Assembly (NCBI GenBank): GCA_001600615.1
Contig: BCKK01000001.1
Coordinates: 530,627-594,626 of the forward strand
Reading direction: 5' to 3'
DNA: 64,000 nt
From: Dioszegia crocea
Lineage: Eukaryota > Basidiomycota > Tremellomycetes > Tremellales > Bulleribasidiaceae
This document shows, piece after piece, positions 44,350 through 56,400 of the stretch; the stretch's first letter is position 1, and each line of letters starts with the position of its first letter. The position numbers were made by a program, and so were the translations under genes. Under the pieces are notes generated by a model. That model ran no database searches and was not told the origin of the DNA. It worked only from the letters and a program-made list of their open reading frames with translations.

Positions 44350-46173
44350 TCATGTTTCCGGGACGAAGCTCGTCTTGCCAAAATGAGCCGGCGTGAGGCA
44401 GCTTTCGCCATCTGCACCCTGCGCAAAGAGCGCAAAGTGCGTACCAGTGAATGGTGAGTCCCAGATCTTGTTGCGGCAGACGACATTGGAGTTTAGAGTC
44501 TGGAGATTTGTCGGCTTGTCGGAGGTGGATTCTTGATAGAAGGGGGTGTAGGAGGTAGGCGTGGCAGTAAAACCTAAGATGACAGGTCCGGTGGATGTTT
44601 CAAGAGGGGTTATGACTTCCTGCAACATATAAGCGACACTTCCATCTTCAGCAGTTCCTAGACTCACCTGCCGTTTATCGTCCTCATACGCATTCCATCG
44701 CAAGACCAATTCCCTCCCTTGCCCCTTCTTCCTAATGATGACCGAGATGAAGGAATAATTCGACCAGAAGACCGCCGTACCCGCCTCGTCATACTCCGAG
44801 TCTGGCTCAAAATCGAGGATAGTCCGCCAGACACCAGCGTGATATTGCTGTTTGCGACATAAGAGGGTTGGAGATTCGAGCATGTCGATCCGGAAGGGGT
44901 TACCGAATAGAGTCAGGGTGTTGGGGCGGTGGGTAAGGGAGTATTCTTGTCGGACCGGTGTGCGGACAGAGTACCAGCCCAGGCTGAGCTTGTCTGAAGG
45001 ATTAGCTTTGACTGCTCTTATCTATTATTGCTGGATGGATGCTTCGGACCCGTTGAGAGCCTTGACTCACCACTGGTAAAATCGTCAGACCACTCTTTCG
45101 GCCCTGGACCCTCTTTGATCCCCTTCACCGTCAGACCAATCTTTTCGCCTCCATTGAACACTGGCCACCCATCTTCCGTCCATTCGACAGGGGCCAAAAA
45201 TGTCTCTCTCCCCAATTGGGCCACCCGTCCCTCTCCCTGCGGCCTAGTAGCCAGCATGACGACCCACCACCGACCGTCCGTACCCTCAAACATATCCGCA
45301 TGACCGGTGCACATGACATCACCGCCGTCCAGCCCATTATGAACTAGAGGGTTGATACCCTTGGGAGGTAGCTCGTATGGTCCCAAAGGGGACTTGGAGC
45401 GGAAGATCCATTCCTGATGATGTTCCTCGGTACCGCCCTCGGCTATCATGAGGTAATAGTATCCGTTCCGCTTGTACATGTGTGGACCTTCTGCGATCCG
45501 GTTGATCTGGTCCGAGTCGCGCAGCATGACTGGTCGAGTAAGATTGCGGCCTGTAGCGAGGTCGATCTGGGCTCCGTAGGTCGTGAGGAGTGCGCCGGAG
45601 GGCTGGCGTGGACCGCCGCCAAGTCGAGAAGCGCATAGATAGACTTTGTCATCGTCATCGAAGAACAGCTGAGATGTTAGCTCGATTCTGAGTCTGAATC
45701 ATGGCTGACTAAGTCGAATCTTGGATCGGACTTACGTCTTGGTCAATGCCAACCATATCTATAGCCACAGGGTCCGTCCATTTGCTGTCATCCCAGATGT
45801 CATCCGTAGAAACGATGAATCCCCGAATCTCATCATGCTGATAAGTCAGTGAAGACTCTTGGCGATGGCAGCCTTAACTCACGACACCGTCGTTTCTGAC
45901 ACGGATACAGCAGGTGGTCATGTACCATCTGCCCTTCCAGTATCTCAGGGTCGGCGCAAAGATACCCGCTCCGGCAACCTCCGTGCGCATATACAGCTGG
46001 CTGGGACGATTAAGAGCATGACCGATGTGTTTCCAGTTCACCAGATCCGTAGAGTGATAGATGGGTACTCCCGGGAAGAACTCAAATGTCGATGTGGCTA
46101 GATAATAGTCGGATCCCACTCTGCAAATCGAAGGATCTGGATTGAATCCGGGTATGATGGGATTGGAGGCCAT
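44350..46173 (-). CDS. Glycoside hydrolase family 43 (beta-xylosidase/arabinofuranosidase type)
   Basis: Four exons on the minus strand: 46173-45883, 45837-45736, 45668-45071, 44993-44350 (544 aa). The N-terminal five-bladed propeller has the expected residues. The general base is Asp13 in GFNPDPSICRVG, the pKa-modulating Asp is about residue 129 in MVGIDQDLFFDDD, and the general acid is about Glu191 in RIAEGPHMYKR. Other hallmarks are STFEFFPGVPIYHSTDLVNW, HADMFEGTDGRWWVVMLATR and LGRETFLAPVEW. The C-terminal beta-sandwich (FGNPFRIDMLESPTLLCRKQ onward) is the GH43_C2-type module. The enzyme would release xylose or arabinose from oligosaccharides. It has no signal peptide, so it probably acts inside the cell on imported sugars. 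Divergent from the SGNH gene across 446 bp. Confidence 0.93.
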
Positions 46174-46619
46174 GTTTGTGGGGATCAGATTGGGATAGCA
46201 TGGCGTATATCTCAGCCAAGTCTTTATATATTAAAGACAGATGGGATCTAATAAATGCTTAATGTCAGGCCATCGCCTCCATATCCCCCGTAAATACGCC
46301 GACCGGTCCGAATCTGCCGGCCCGCATGATAACGCCGCGTCCACCTATATAAGTGGCCAGCTTGATGAGAGAAGAACGCTCACTGGGAACGGATACACCT
46401 CACAGCCCACTGACTCGTCCTGCTTCCCGTTCCCAGAGCTAGGAGTCATCTTGCATGGCAGACCTTTGATACGGCCGTTTCATCAGGTTTCAGCGACTTA
46501 CGGCATAGTTTCGGAGTTACGCTCAAGCTTGGCTTTTTGACCCCGCATGCTCATCTGCTCCACTCTGCTATAACTACACCTCCTCTGCCAGAGCAGATAG
46601 CTCGGCTACCGAGAGCATC
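46174..46619. promoter_or_regulatory. Divergent promoter GH43 / SGNH
   Basis: 446 bp between two divergent start codons. One CCCCGC word, compatible with a Mig1/Cre1-type site, lies near 46543, but a single short match is weak. No gene is seen. Confidence 0.4.
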
Positions 46620-47870
46620 ATGCCTCTGAATGTCAGGTTACCATTCTCCGCTCGCAACTTCAGCGTCATTACCCCCATTGCGGCACTCTTTACCTTCGTC
46701 ATCCTCCTGTCCCTCGGCGGCCACCTTTCGTCTCGCTCGCGGCAAAGCGCCCCTTATCCCGTTTGGAACTCTACGAGCCAGACGCGGTCGGCATGGTTCC
46801 GCGATTCCGGCTACTTGCGATTCGACACCGCGGAGGGTTGGGGAACTGTGTATGAGACGCGGGCGGCAGGGAGTGAGGGATACTCGTGTGACGCTGAGAA
46901 GATCATGAAGAGCGGTACGAGGCTTTGCGTCAATACCATCCGGCTCTGGCGGGCGCTTCTGGACAACTCGGTGGCCCAGCAGCGGATTCTCGAGGCTGGA
47001 GAGGGCGCAGAGCCGAAGGCCAGGCGGGAGGATGAAGAGCTCCTGCGGGAGACATATGGGGAACTGGGCGCAGTGAGGGGGAAAAGAATCCTCTATCTGG
47101 GAGATAGTACGGATCGGAATTCCATCGATGAGATGGCTAGGGCACTGCCTACTTGTGACTGGCACATGTACGAGCCAGTTAGCGGGAAGGAGATACCCGA
47201 ACACCCAGGCGATGTCAGCCAGCACACCACCCGATTCGTCTCTCTCCGCCTGGCCCAATCTCCAGCCAATAGCACCGCGCCTCTCGGACATGCGTGGAAG
47301 TTGAAAGATACGATCCACGCAGATCAATTCCGGATCGACTTCCTCTTTACCTTCGGGCTCATTGAGCATCCTGCCGGTGATGCTCAACCTGAAGATTTCC
47401 TCGAACGGATTAAACTTCTAGACCCCCTCGTCGGTCGTGAAACCCACTATGACCTCATTTGTATCAATGCTGGTTTATGGGATTTGGAGAAATTCAATCG
47501 GGAATTCCCGAACCAAGATCCGGCAGCGGGTTTGACGTCGGAATGGGTCGATAGCTATATCGAGCGATACCTCCTTGCGATCGAACGGCTGCGAACTCGG
47601 TATGGCACAAACACCCCGATTTCTATTCGGCTACTCCATGATCTTTCCCCAGTGGATAAACAGCTCAGATTCACACCTCTTCGTGCGGCTCAGCTCCGGC
47701 AGGCCCAGCTGGAAGTTGTGCGCCGGACGGGAGTGAGGGTGCTGCCGTTTGCGGAATTGATGCGGATGCAGCCATTCCATTATACGCCGGACGGAGCGCA
47801 TCCGAACCCAGCGGGGAATATGCTGCACTCGGAGATGATGTTGCGCTTGTTGGCGGAGGTGCAAGGATAG
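46620..47870 (+). CDS. Type II membrane SGNH-fold protein (PC-esterase/acyltransferase-like)
   Basis: Single exon, 416 aa. A short N-terminal cytosolic tail is followed by a signal anchor (residues about 15-34: SVITPIAALFTFVILLSLGG), giving a lumenal enzyme probably in the Golgi. The catalytic block I is RILYLGDSTDRNS, with Ser163 as the likely nucleophile. A block-III-like stretch is ICINAGLWDLEKFN, and the closing Asp391/His394 pair lies in YTPDGAHPNPAGN. This is the GDS...DxxH layout of PC-esterase/TBL-type enzymes that add or remove acetyl groups on polysaccharides. In capsulated basidiomycetes such enzymes modify capsule or wall sugars; that role here is inference. Confidence 0.8.
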   Translation: MPLNVRLPFSARNFSVITPIAALFTFVILLSLGGHLSSRSRQSAPYPVWNSTSQTRSAWFRDSGYLRFDTAEGWGTVYETRAAGSEGYSCDAEKIMKSGTRLCVNTIRLWRALLDNSVAQQRILEAGEGAEPKARREDEELLRETYGELGAVRGKRILYLGDSTDRNSIDEMARALPTCDWHMYEPVSGKEIPEHPGDVSQHTTRFVSLRLAQSPANSTAPLGHAWKLKDTIHADQFRIDFLFTFGLIEHPAGDAQPEDFLERIKLLDPLVGRETHYDLICINAGLWDLEKFNREFPNQDPAAGLTSEWVDSYIERYLLAIERLRTRYGTNTPISIRLLHDLSPVDKQLRFTPLRAAQLRQAQLEVVRRTGVRVLPFAELMRMQPFHYTPDGAHPNPAGNMLHSEMMLRLLAEVQG

Positions 47871-48486
47871 GGCCTGAGGACTCATTTCATGTTAGTAAGC
47901 TAAGCTCGACTCAGCGTATCGAGATTGTCGCTGATAGAGTCAGTCGGCGTGACTATGAAGGAGGATAGTGCCGTTCGGAACGCCTCGGCGCGTGTTCGCA
48001 AAACTGACGATCTCGAAATGTGAGTTGAAGAAAGGACGCCTGGTAATCGCTATAACTGACAGAGACAGGAATCAGCCATCGAAAAGGCCAGCGAGCAAGA
48101 AAGACAGGCGCCAAGCCCAGTGTGCGTCACATATCTGTCCTAATTGTGTGAGTAAGATGTGTATCACCTACGGACCATTAAACGTGATGGATAGACTAAC
48201 ACAAGTCAGATAGTCAATGGCATGCTTGGCGTGGCTCGGGCGGCGCGTGTCATAATGGTGCGAAATGGGAGAAATTCCGGCCCGGGGAACGAGCGGAGAT
48301 GAGGAGGAGGAAGGTATCCGATGTGTCGATCTGCAATGGCTTGTAGACAACTCATATCTTGTAGATTTGTAGGTTAGACCATAGACTGTAGACGTATACT
48401 TGTAGCTACAGACAATCAGACTATAATCTAAACCTGACCTAGGCAGATCCATCTCAAAACATAGGTAGATACATCCAATGACACAT
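47871..48486. other. Convergent intergenic region
   Basis: 616 bp between the SGNH and TRP5 stop codons. From about 48340 to 48480 it is rich in GTAGAC/TAGGT-like words (for example TAGATTTGTAGGTTAGAC), probably TRP5 3' UTR. No gene is seen. Confidence 0.45.
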
Positions 48487-51139
48487 CTAGGTAGCTACGT
48501 GCCAGTCCAATCGATCGGCCCAGTCCTTGCTCTTGAGCGTCAATAGCACCTCGGCAACATCCTTGGCACCATTCCCAGAGAGACAACTACAATGTCAGCT
48601 TCACCCATGTCACCCACGTCAAAGGATTCTTCAACTCACATGACGATATCTTTATCCTTGGGCATAGTCTTGGCGAGTTGCATACCTCCCCAAAGACCAT
48701 GCGAACTCTCCAAAGCCGGAATAATCCCTTCGAGCTCAGTGACCATTTTGAATCCCTTCAGGCACTCAAAATCGTCCGCGACGATATACTCGGCCCGGCC
48801 AGTGTATTTGAGGTTGGCATGCTCAGGACCGACAGAGTTGTAGTCGAGACCTATGGCGTCAGACAATAGTCCAAAGAAGGAAGCTGAAAACTGACCAGCA
48901 GAGATAGAATGAGTAGGTGTCAATTGACCCTCTTTACTCTGAATAATATAACTCGCCGCACCGTGCACAACGCCCGGAACACCCTTACTGAGCGTCGCCG
49001 AGTGAGCCTCGGTATGTATCCCATGACCTCCAGCTTCAACACCTACGAGCCTGACAGACTCATCCTCGATAAAATCGTAGAATGTTCCAATGGCATTAGA
49101 ACCGCCACCGACACAAGCCACGACCGCGTCGGGCAATTTACCGCACTTCTCCGCCATCTGAGATTTGATCTCGCGTCCAATCACCCGTTGGAAATCTCGG
49201 ACGATGGTGGGGAAAGGGTGAGGGCCGATGGCTGATCCAATGAGGTAGTGGGTAGAGTCGAGACGGGTAACCCAGTCACGCATGGCTTCGTTGACTGCGT
49301 CTTTGAGGGTCTGAGTGCCGGAAGTGACGGGAATGACCTGGAATGTCAGCTGACTCCCAGGAGACGGAGTAGGACAGCTTACATTCCCACCCAACATCTT
49401 GATCCTAAACACGTTCAACTCCTGTCTCCGCACATCCTCAGCACCCATGTAAACATCACACTGCATGCCGAATTTGGCGCAGACTGTGGCAGTGGCGACA
49501 CCGTGCTGGCCTGCGCCAGTCTCGGCGATGATTCGCTTCTTGCCTAATCTCTTGGCGAGCAGGATCTGTTCGTCAGCTGGTGTCAAGCGTGGATAGTGCC
49601 ACTATTACTCACCTGGCCCATAGCATTGTTGATCTTGTGACTCCCAGTGTGGTTAAGATCCTCCCGCTTCAACCAGATCCGCGCACCGCCCATCTCCTCC
49701 GTGAGCCTCTCGGCGAGGTACAGCTCGGAAGGTCGGTTCATGTACGCGAACTGCTCCTCAAACTCCTTCCAGAATGATGGGTCCTCTTTAGCCGCGATGT
49801 ACGCGTCCTCCAATTCGTTCAGGCAGTCGACGAGGGATTCGGGGACATAAGCGCCACCGAACATACCGAATTTCGAGGGTAGCTTGCCGGACCGTTTGAC
49901 TTCCAAGCTTTCCTTAGCCGCACCAGCGAGCGGGTCAGACTCATCTGCGGGTAGCGGGAGAGGAGGGGATGGTCGGCCCTCAGCATCGCCATTGTGGAAC
50001 TTCTTCTCTCTGCCGAGAGGTCGGATAGGCTGGTCCTTGAGTGAGACTGTCCGCACGAATGCTTCGAGAGCAGCGGGAGCATCGCCAGCGGCGGCACCCT
50101 CTTGAATGACCTTGACGACCTTGGAGCCAATGACGACACCGTCCGCGCCGGCAGAAGTGACAAAGTCGAAGTGGGTCCGGTTGTCGATACCGAAGCCGAC
50201 GGCAAGGGGGACAGGGGTGAAGGCACGGATTCGAGCGAGGAGTTCAGGAAGAGAGGTGGAGATTGCGGTGCTAGAATTGGAGCCGGTGACGCCCATCTAA
50301 CAAATGAGGCTGGATCGCTGATGAACAATGACAGAGACTCACCTTAGACACAACGTAGATGAATGAGTCGGCGATAGAAGCGAGGTACTTGACTCGGTCG
50401 ATGGAGGTCGATGGGGCGATAAGGGGAATGAAGGAGATTCTGCCGGTCAGCAAAAGTATTGACATACGCAAAGAAAAGGACTCACCCTTCGGAAGTACAA
50501 ATCTGCCTGAACTTCAAAGCCTCCGCTGGGGGTAGATCCACCATGATGTATCCGTTGGCACCTGACTCCTTGGCATCCCTAACGGCCTTCTCCTCGCCGT
50601 AAGCGATAAGAGGGTTGTAGTAACCTGTGATGTTAGCGGATGTTCGGCTCTACGGTAAGCATTGACGTACCCATGAACACAACGGGTGCCTTTAGACCCT
50701 GCGCTCGGGCTTCTCGGACGTAACGGAGACAATCCTCATAGTGGACGTTGTTCTCAATAGCGACCTGACTTGTCAGTTCTTGCCGGCCGAGTGGGTCGAG
50801 ATGATGAGCAACTGACTGTGTTGGCGAGCTGGATCACAGGACCGTCCGCAATGGGGTCACTGAAAGGAACACCGAGCTCAATAATGTCAGTCCCTCCGGC
50901 CTCAAGGGCCATCATGAGGGGGACCGTAGCATCTTTTGTAGGGTAGCCAGCAGTCAAGAAGTTAATGAGAACTCTGCGGGGGTCAGTCATGGCCAGTCAA
51001 CGCAGTGAGCCTGTCGGGGCGGCATCGAGGACATACGCTTGATCCTGGCTCTATCAGCTTCTATGCGGAGTGCTTGATTTTTGCGCAGACTTACCTGATC
51101 GCGCTTGTCTGAAAAGACCTTCTTGATAGCTTCTGCCAT
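48487..51139 (-). CDS. TRP5: Tryptophan synthase (fused alpha-beta)
   Basis: Eleven exons on the minus strand: 51139-51095, 51044-51037, 50973-50817, 50764-50671, 50624-50486, 50439-50343, 50296-49613, 49565-49383, 49337-48896, 48850-48640, 48586-48487 (719 aa, as expected for the fungal fusion). The enzyme converts indole-3-glycerol phosphate and serine to tryptophan. The alpha domain shows [12 protein letters not shown] and [17 protein letters not shown] with catalytic Glu50 and Asp61. The beta domain shows [13 protein letters not shown], the PLP lysine about residue 401 in [29 protein letters not shown], the phosphate loop VGGGSNAIG and the end [13 protein letters not shown]. Exon 2 is only 8 nt. 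Introns are 45-63 nt and all phases close. Divergent from the desaturase gene. Confidence 0.97.
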
Positions 51140-51641
51140 AGTTCTGTGAGTGAATGTGGGTTTGAGTAGATGGCTGAGTAGATGCGATGATGATGGACAT
51201 CCAATTCAACTTTTGTCGATGCCTCCGAGCTCCGAGTCGAGTTCTCAAAATCTCCCGATCGGTCCGATAATAACGTCATTCTGTTAATTCCGGCACGTAA
51301 TCCGGGTGCCATTCCGATCCCGGAAAAGCGCGTGCCTGGCATTAATCCGGAGTCCAGCCCAGGCCCAGAGCTTCTTTTCGCGACAAGGATTGCAGCCGAA
51401 GCCATCCTATCATCCACCACCAGACCCGTCCCCCTTCATACAGATACATCACTGCCTCTCGCGCAATACACCTTATCCCCCCCATTGTTTGCAAGCCCGA
51501 AGAAATCTACCTCGCCCAGGCCCCCGTTACAGCTGGGAGCCTAAATCCCGCAGCACCGCTCTTTTCCGCTCCACGCTCATTCCTCCTACCCCTGACACCC
51601 TTCTACACTACTACATCTGCCTCGATCGCGTAGCGAACGAC
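51140..51641. promoter_or_regulatory. Divergent promoter TRP5 / desaturase
   Basis: 502 bp between divergent start codons. A GTCATT/AACGTCA half-site lies near 51268-51280; no consensus TGACTCA (Gcn4-type) site was found. No gene is seen. Confidence 0.5.
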
Positions 51642-53128
51642 ATGGGCACCCCTCAACACCTCTCCGCCGGCTTTGTGCCGCGTTCCGACCTCGAGCTCGT
51701 CAAGACGAACTCATTTGATGCCGACTCGTCTTACGAACCAAGCGATGATGGAAGCTATGGTGTCCAAGTTGTAAAAGACGTCCTGGCGTCAAGCGTTTCG
51801 TCGCTGAGCGAGGAGGAGACGTCCGATAGCGCATCTTCCGACCTCGAGAATGAGGTGCCCGGCTTTGTGGACCCTTGCCCCGACTTTCAATGGATGACGA
51901 CGGAAGAGCCGCACAGGAGTCGGCGGATGGCTATCCTGAAAGCTCACCCTGAGGTGAGCTACTTTCGCGCACCGTGACGTTGATCTAGCTGACAGAGTAG
52001 GTTCGGAAACTCATGGGACCCACCATATGGACATTCCCTATCGTCCTCGCTGTCCTATCCTCCCAACTCTTCCTAGCCTACACCCTCCGCAATACCTCCC
52101 CTGCCCACTACTCCTTCATCCTCACCGCTTACATCCTCGGCGGTACACTCAACCAAAACACCTTTCTGGCGATCCATGAAGTGACGCACAATCTCGCTTT
52201 CAAGTCAATACGCGCCAACAAGATGTTGGCCATTCTGGCGAATGCTGCTATTGGCGTACCATACGCGATGGCCTTCAAGGGTTATCACATTGAACACCAC
52301 AAATTCCTGGGCGAGGAAGGGATTGATACGGATTTGCCTAGCAGATTTGAGGCCGTGATCCTGAACAATGTAGCTGGAAAGACGTTCTTTGCGTGAGTCG
52401 AGCAGAGATACAGCAAGTGACCCAATTGCTGATTTTCAGAACTTTCCAAATCCTTTTCTACGCCCTCCGACCTGGATTTATCCGTACCCAAAAACCCACC
52501 CTCTACCATCTATACAACTTCGCCTTCATCATCGCTGCCGACGCCGCCATGGTGCACTTCTGGGGCTGGAACGCTTTGGTCTACCTCATCATGTCGTCCT
52601 TCTTTGCTGGATCATTACATCCCTGCGCTGCCCACTTCATCGCCGAGCACTACCTCATGAACGAAGAAGAGGACTCGCCGGTACCTGGAAGCCCGCAAGA
52701 TCTGGGCAAGGAGACGACGAGTTACTATGGCTGGCTGAATGTCCTTTGCTACAATGTAAGCTATGCGACCCGTGAATTCCTTGCAAAAGCTTACAATACA
52801 GGTCGGATACCATAATGAACACCACGATTTCCCTTCTGTTCCCTGGACCCGCCTACCTGCTCTCCGTAAAGCCGCCAAAGAGTTCTACGAACCTCTCCCT
52901 GCGCACAAATCCTGGCCTTATGTCACTTGGAAATTCATCACAGACCCTAATGTGGGTATGTGGAGTCGGGCCAAGCGGGAGAATCGGGGCGCGAAGGTTG
53001 ACGAGCGCGTATGGGCAAGTATGGCCCGTGGGACTGAAGCGGAGATTGATTCGGACGAGGCTGTCGGAGAGGAAGAGGAGGAGATGGCATATGCGAGTGA
53101 TTCGGATCAGAAGGTTAAGACTTTGTAA
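51642..53128 (+). CDS. DES1: Sphingolipid delta4-desaturase
   Basis: Four exons: 51642-51953, 52001-52392, 52440-52755, 52802-53128 (448 aa). An ER membrane enzyme that introduces the delta4 double bond of ceramides (dihydroceramide to ceramide), needed for glucosylceramide in fungi. The N-terminal Lipid_DES motif is DFQWMTTEEPHRSRRMAILK followed by AHPEVRKLMGP. The three iron-binding histidine boxes are HEVTHN (163-167), HIEHH (200-204) and HNEHH (344-348). Hydrophobic segments surround them (for example IWTFPIVLAVLSSQLFL, FAFIIAADAAMVHFW). About 80 extra Ser/Asp-rich N-terminal residues and an acidic C-tail (GEEEEEMAYASDSDQ) extend beyond the core. The final splice regenerates the third histidine box, which supports the model. 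Confidence 0.95.
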
Positions 53129-53414
53129 AGTGGGATTTAGAGGGGTACGGGGATTGGGATCGCGGTAGAGCCTAGATATCCGTCATCGAGGTGCGGCTGG
53201 TCCGTATCTATCATGAAATGCACGTCCTGTACGATCGACTCTTATCGCGCCCACGTCATAGTCCGCCGCAATGATCTGACATTTGATACATTGTACAATA
53301 ATCCTAATTATGCTATGTATGAAACAACTAGAGCGACAGATAAGACAATAAGATGGAAGACCAGATTATAAATGGGCTCAAAGCCTTCACGAGCCAGACA
53401 AGAATTGTCCTATT

Positions 53415-56400
53415 TTAAAAGAACCTCCCAGCCGTACACACCGCCTGCGGTGTTTTCCTCCTGGCTACCCTCTGCGTCGTAGGCTCCTGAATCTGCCTCT
53501 GCTTCCCCTTGACCAAGACTGGCGCAGGCGCCAAGACCGGCTGATACACTTCGACATTCCACTCCAACTCCGTCGTCTTCCATTCCTGCGCCACCTGCAC
53601 GTCCGCTTGACTGATCTCAATCTTGGGCACGGGGGTTTCTTCCACTTTGCCCAAACCCGCACCTGCTTCCCCTTTCAATCCCGCAGCTGCCGTCGCATCC
53701 CGCTTAGCAATGAGCTCCGCCAGACGTGCACCGAGGGATTGACGCGGCACCATGAGTGAGGCTGGAGGCGCCGTGTCGTCGTTGTTCGAGGCGGGCATTG
53801 GTAATGTGGTGGAAGACGATGTGGGTGATGGGGTATTGGCTTTCCGAGTAGCCCGAGCCCGAGCGACAAAGTCTTGTAGAGTATCGGCTTCAGAGGAAGG
53901 GGGACGGGGAGTCGTAGGCTCGACAGGTGTCCTCTTGATCGGTGAGGCGGCAAGCTTCCTCGCTGGAGATTTGGGAGGTGTCAGGGGCGCCGTCCGCTTG
54001 GGGCTGGCCAGAGGTGGACTTATCTCTCCAGGAGCGGGAAGGGATAACCTCGTACCAGCCGATGCGGTGGGGGGTGTAGGAAGGGGGATGCGCGAAGTGG
54101 GGGAGGCGGCCTTGGGGGATGGAAGAGGAGTTTTGGAAGCAGGAGGGGAGATATCCGGAATGGTCAAGCTGGTCCGGAGGGGAGAGGCCGGCGTGGGCTT
54201 TTTCGCCAAGTTGGGCAGACTCGTCTTCTTGCTCAGAGTTGGAATTCGGGATACGGGTGGGAGGGTAGGTATTCGCGATACAGCTGGGGAGGTAGGTGCA
54301 ACGATGACTGGTTTTACAATCTCCCGCGGGGCTGTGGGAAGTGTGCGTGTGGGTATGCGAGATGCTGAGGATGCGGGAGGGGCATTGTCCATGGGCTCTG
54401 ATGTCTCCGATATCGTGGGGATCGGATGAGTTGCGACCGTGGGTTTGACATCGGATACAAGAGGAGATGGCGCCTCGACGACAGCTGGCTTTGCTGTCTG
54501 CTGAGGCACCGTCGGGAGTGTCCGGGGCGCGGTAGCGATTTCGCTAGGAATGGGCACCCGCGATGTGCGCCGAGGGGGGATAGGGAGTGATCGGCGGGGC
54601 CTGGTGGCTGGGGTGGGTGTCGGCACTGACTCAGTCTGAATGACTGGAGCGAGGGCAGGGATGACAGTGGCGGGTGCGGAAGTGGGTACGGGTGACACTG
54701 CTTTCGTCTCGGTAATGACGGGTGATACCGGGGCAGCAGATGCAGGTTCAGAGGTGACAGGTGCTATAAAGAGAGGTGCGGCTGGTTGCTCCGTCGCGAC
54801 GACAGGGGACGCGGGAGCTGCGGTGGCCACTGGTGGCGTTGAGATGCTAGGAGATGGGGTATTGACGGGTTTGGAGGGTGCGACGAGAATCCGCGTTCGG
54901 ATGAGCGCCTTGGTACGTGACTCGCACGTCAACGTCCGAGACTTTTCGTCCCAATACCAATCCCCGTCCTCACTCCCCTCGGCATCTGACGCTTCATCAA
55001 TCATGACTTCTGGTTCTCCCCACTCCTCATCCCTCGTTGGCTTTGGCATAGGCGTACCACTTGCCCTTCGCTTCGTATCCGGCTTCGGTGTTGCTGGATC
55101 GGCTGGAAGCAAAGAGAGAGCCTTGGCAATGGGCTGGACGGCCTTCGCTAGAGGCTGAACAGCCTTCGCGATGGGCTGGACAATAGCGTCTAGGCCACTC
55201 CAAGGGAATTGAGCAGCCGAAGCAAGGCGGAGGGAGGCGGTAGGGCTATCGTACGACTCAATCCGGAGATCAGAAGACTGAGCCGAATTGAGCGAATCGG
55301 ACGGGGTTCGCATATCCGTTCCAGTCATGGTTGTACTGGACGATGTTGACGCCGCGACACCTGATACATCCGACGTAGCGGACGAAGATCCGGATTGGGT
55401 ATCGACGTTGGTATCCCAGTCGTTCGATGACCGGGCATCCGAGCGAGCTGAGTCGGAATGGGAGGTAGCAGCCGTCTCGACCAGTGAGGGGAGGGATCGT
55501 TGAGCAGTCAACCGTGGCTTCATACGGGATTGGGTAGTCAGAGCCGGTTTGGACGTTCGGCGCTGGGCCACAGACCGGATAGTGGAAGCCCAATCCTCTT
55601 CCTCGGATTCAGAACCGGACCACCCGTGGTTCCGAACGAGACCCACGCCAGCTTTAAGATCCTGCGCTGAAGATTTAGAGGTCAGCCGCTTTGAACGGGG
55701 CTGTGCCGAGCGGGGTCCGGAAGGGGTACGCGAGAGCCGAGTGTTGGAGGATGGTATGCGGATGTTTGCTGGAGCTTTCGCCAGTGGTGTGGCGGTATCT
55801 AACAATCAGCACGTATTCGAGAGCATGTATTTGGTACTTACCAACATCACTATCCTCATCTCCAAAGTTGTACCCGACCGTAGACCGCCTTGCCCTCAAA
55901 GTCTGCTCAATCATATCCTCCAACTTGGGACTGTCTGGCACACGAGGAGTCGCCTGAGACTCCGGCGAGGCAGACTGGGGGCTTGCGCTGACCCCTCGCT
56001 CGGAATTACCGACCTGCATGACAGCATGCGATAGCGAGTAGGCATCGGGGCAAGGCGAGCTCTGCATCGAGGGGAGGGAGAAGGACAGAGCGGACGTAGG
56101 TGATGCGGGGGCGGCAGCTCTTGGTGTCGAGCCGTCTGATGATCCGCTTCCTCGGTGTGTATCATCCGCAAAGTATTCTTCGACGAGGGCGTGTGCTGGG
56201 TTGACGTCGACCGGTGGGCTCAGAGTCGCCTTTCTGCGAAGTGCACCTGGCTTGACGCGGTCTGCGAGGGTAACGCTGAGGTTGGCCCTATCGGGCGGTA
56301 GAGGGAATGCCATGTCGACGGTAAAGTCTGATCCCTGCCGCTGATGACCCTTCTTCATCTCCGTCATCTCCCCTCCAGTCTCACTCTTCCGATTTATGCC

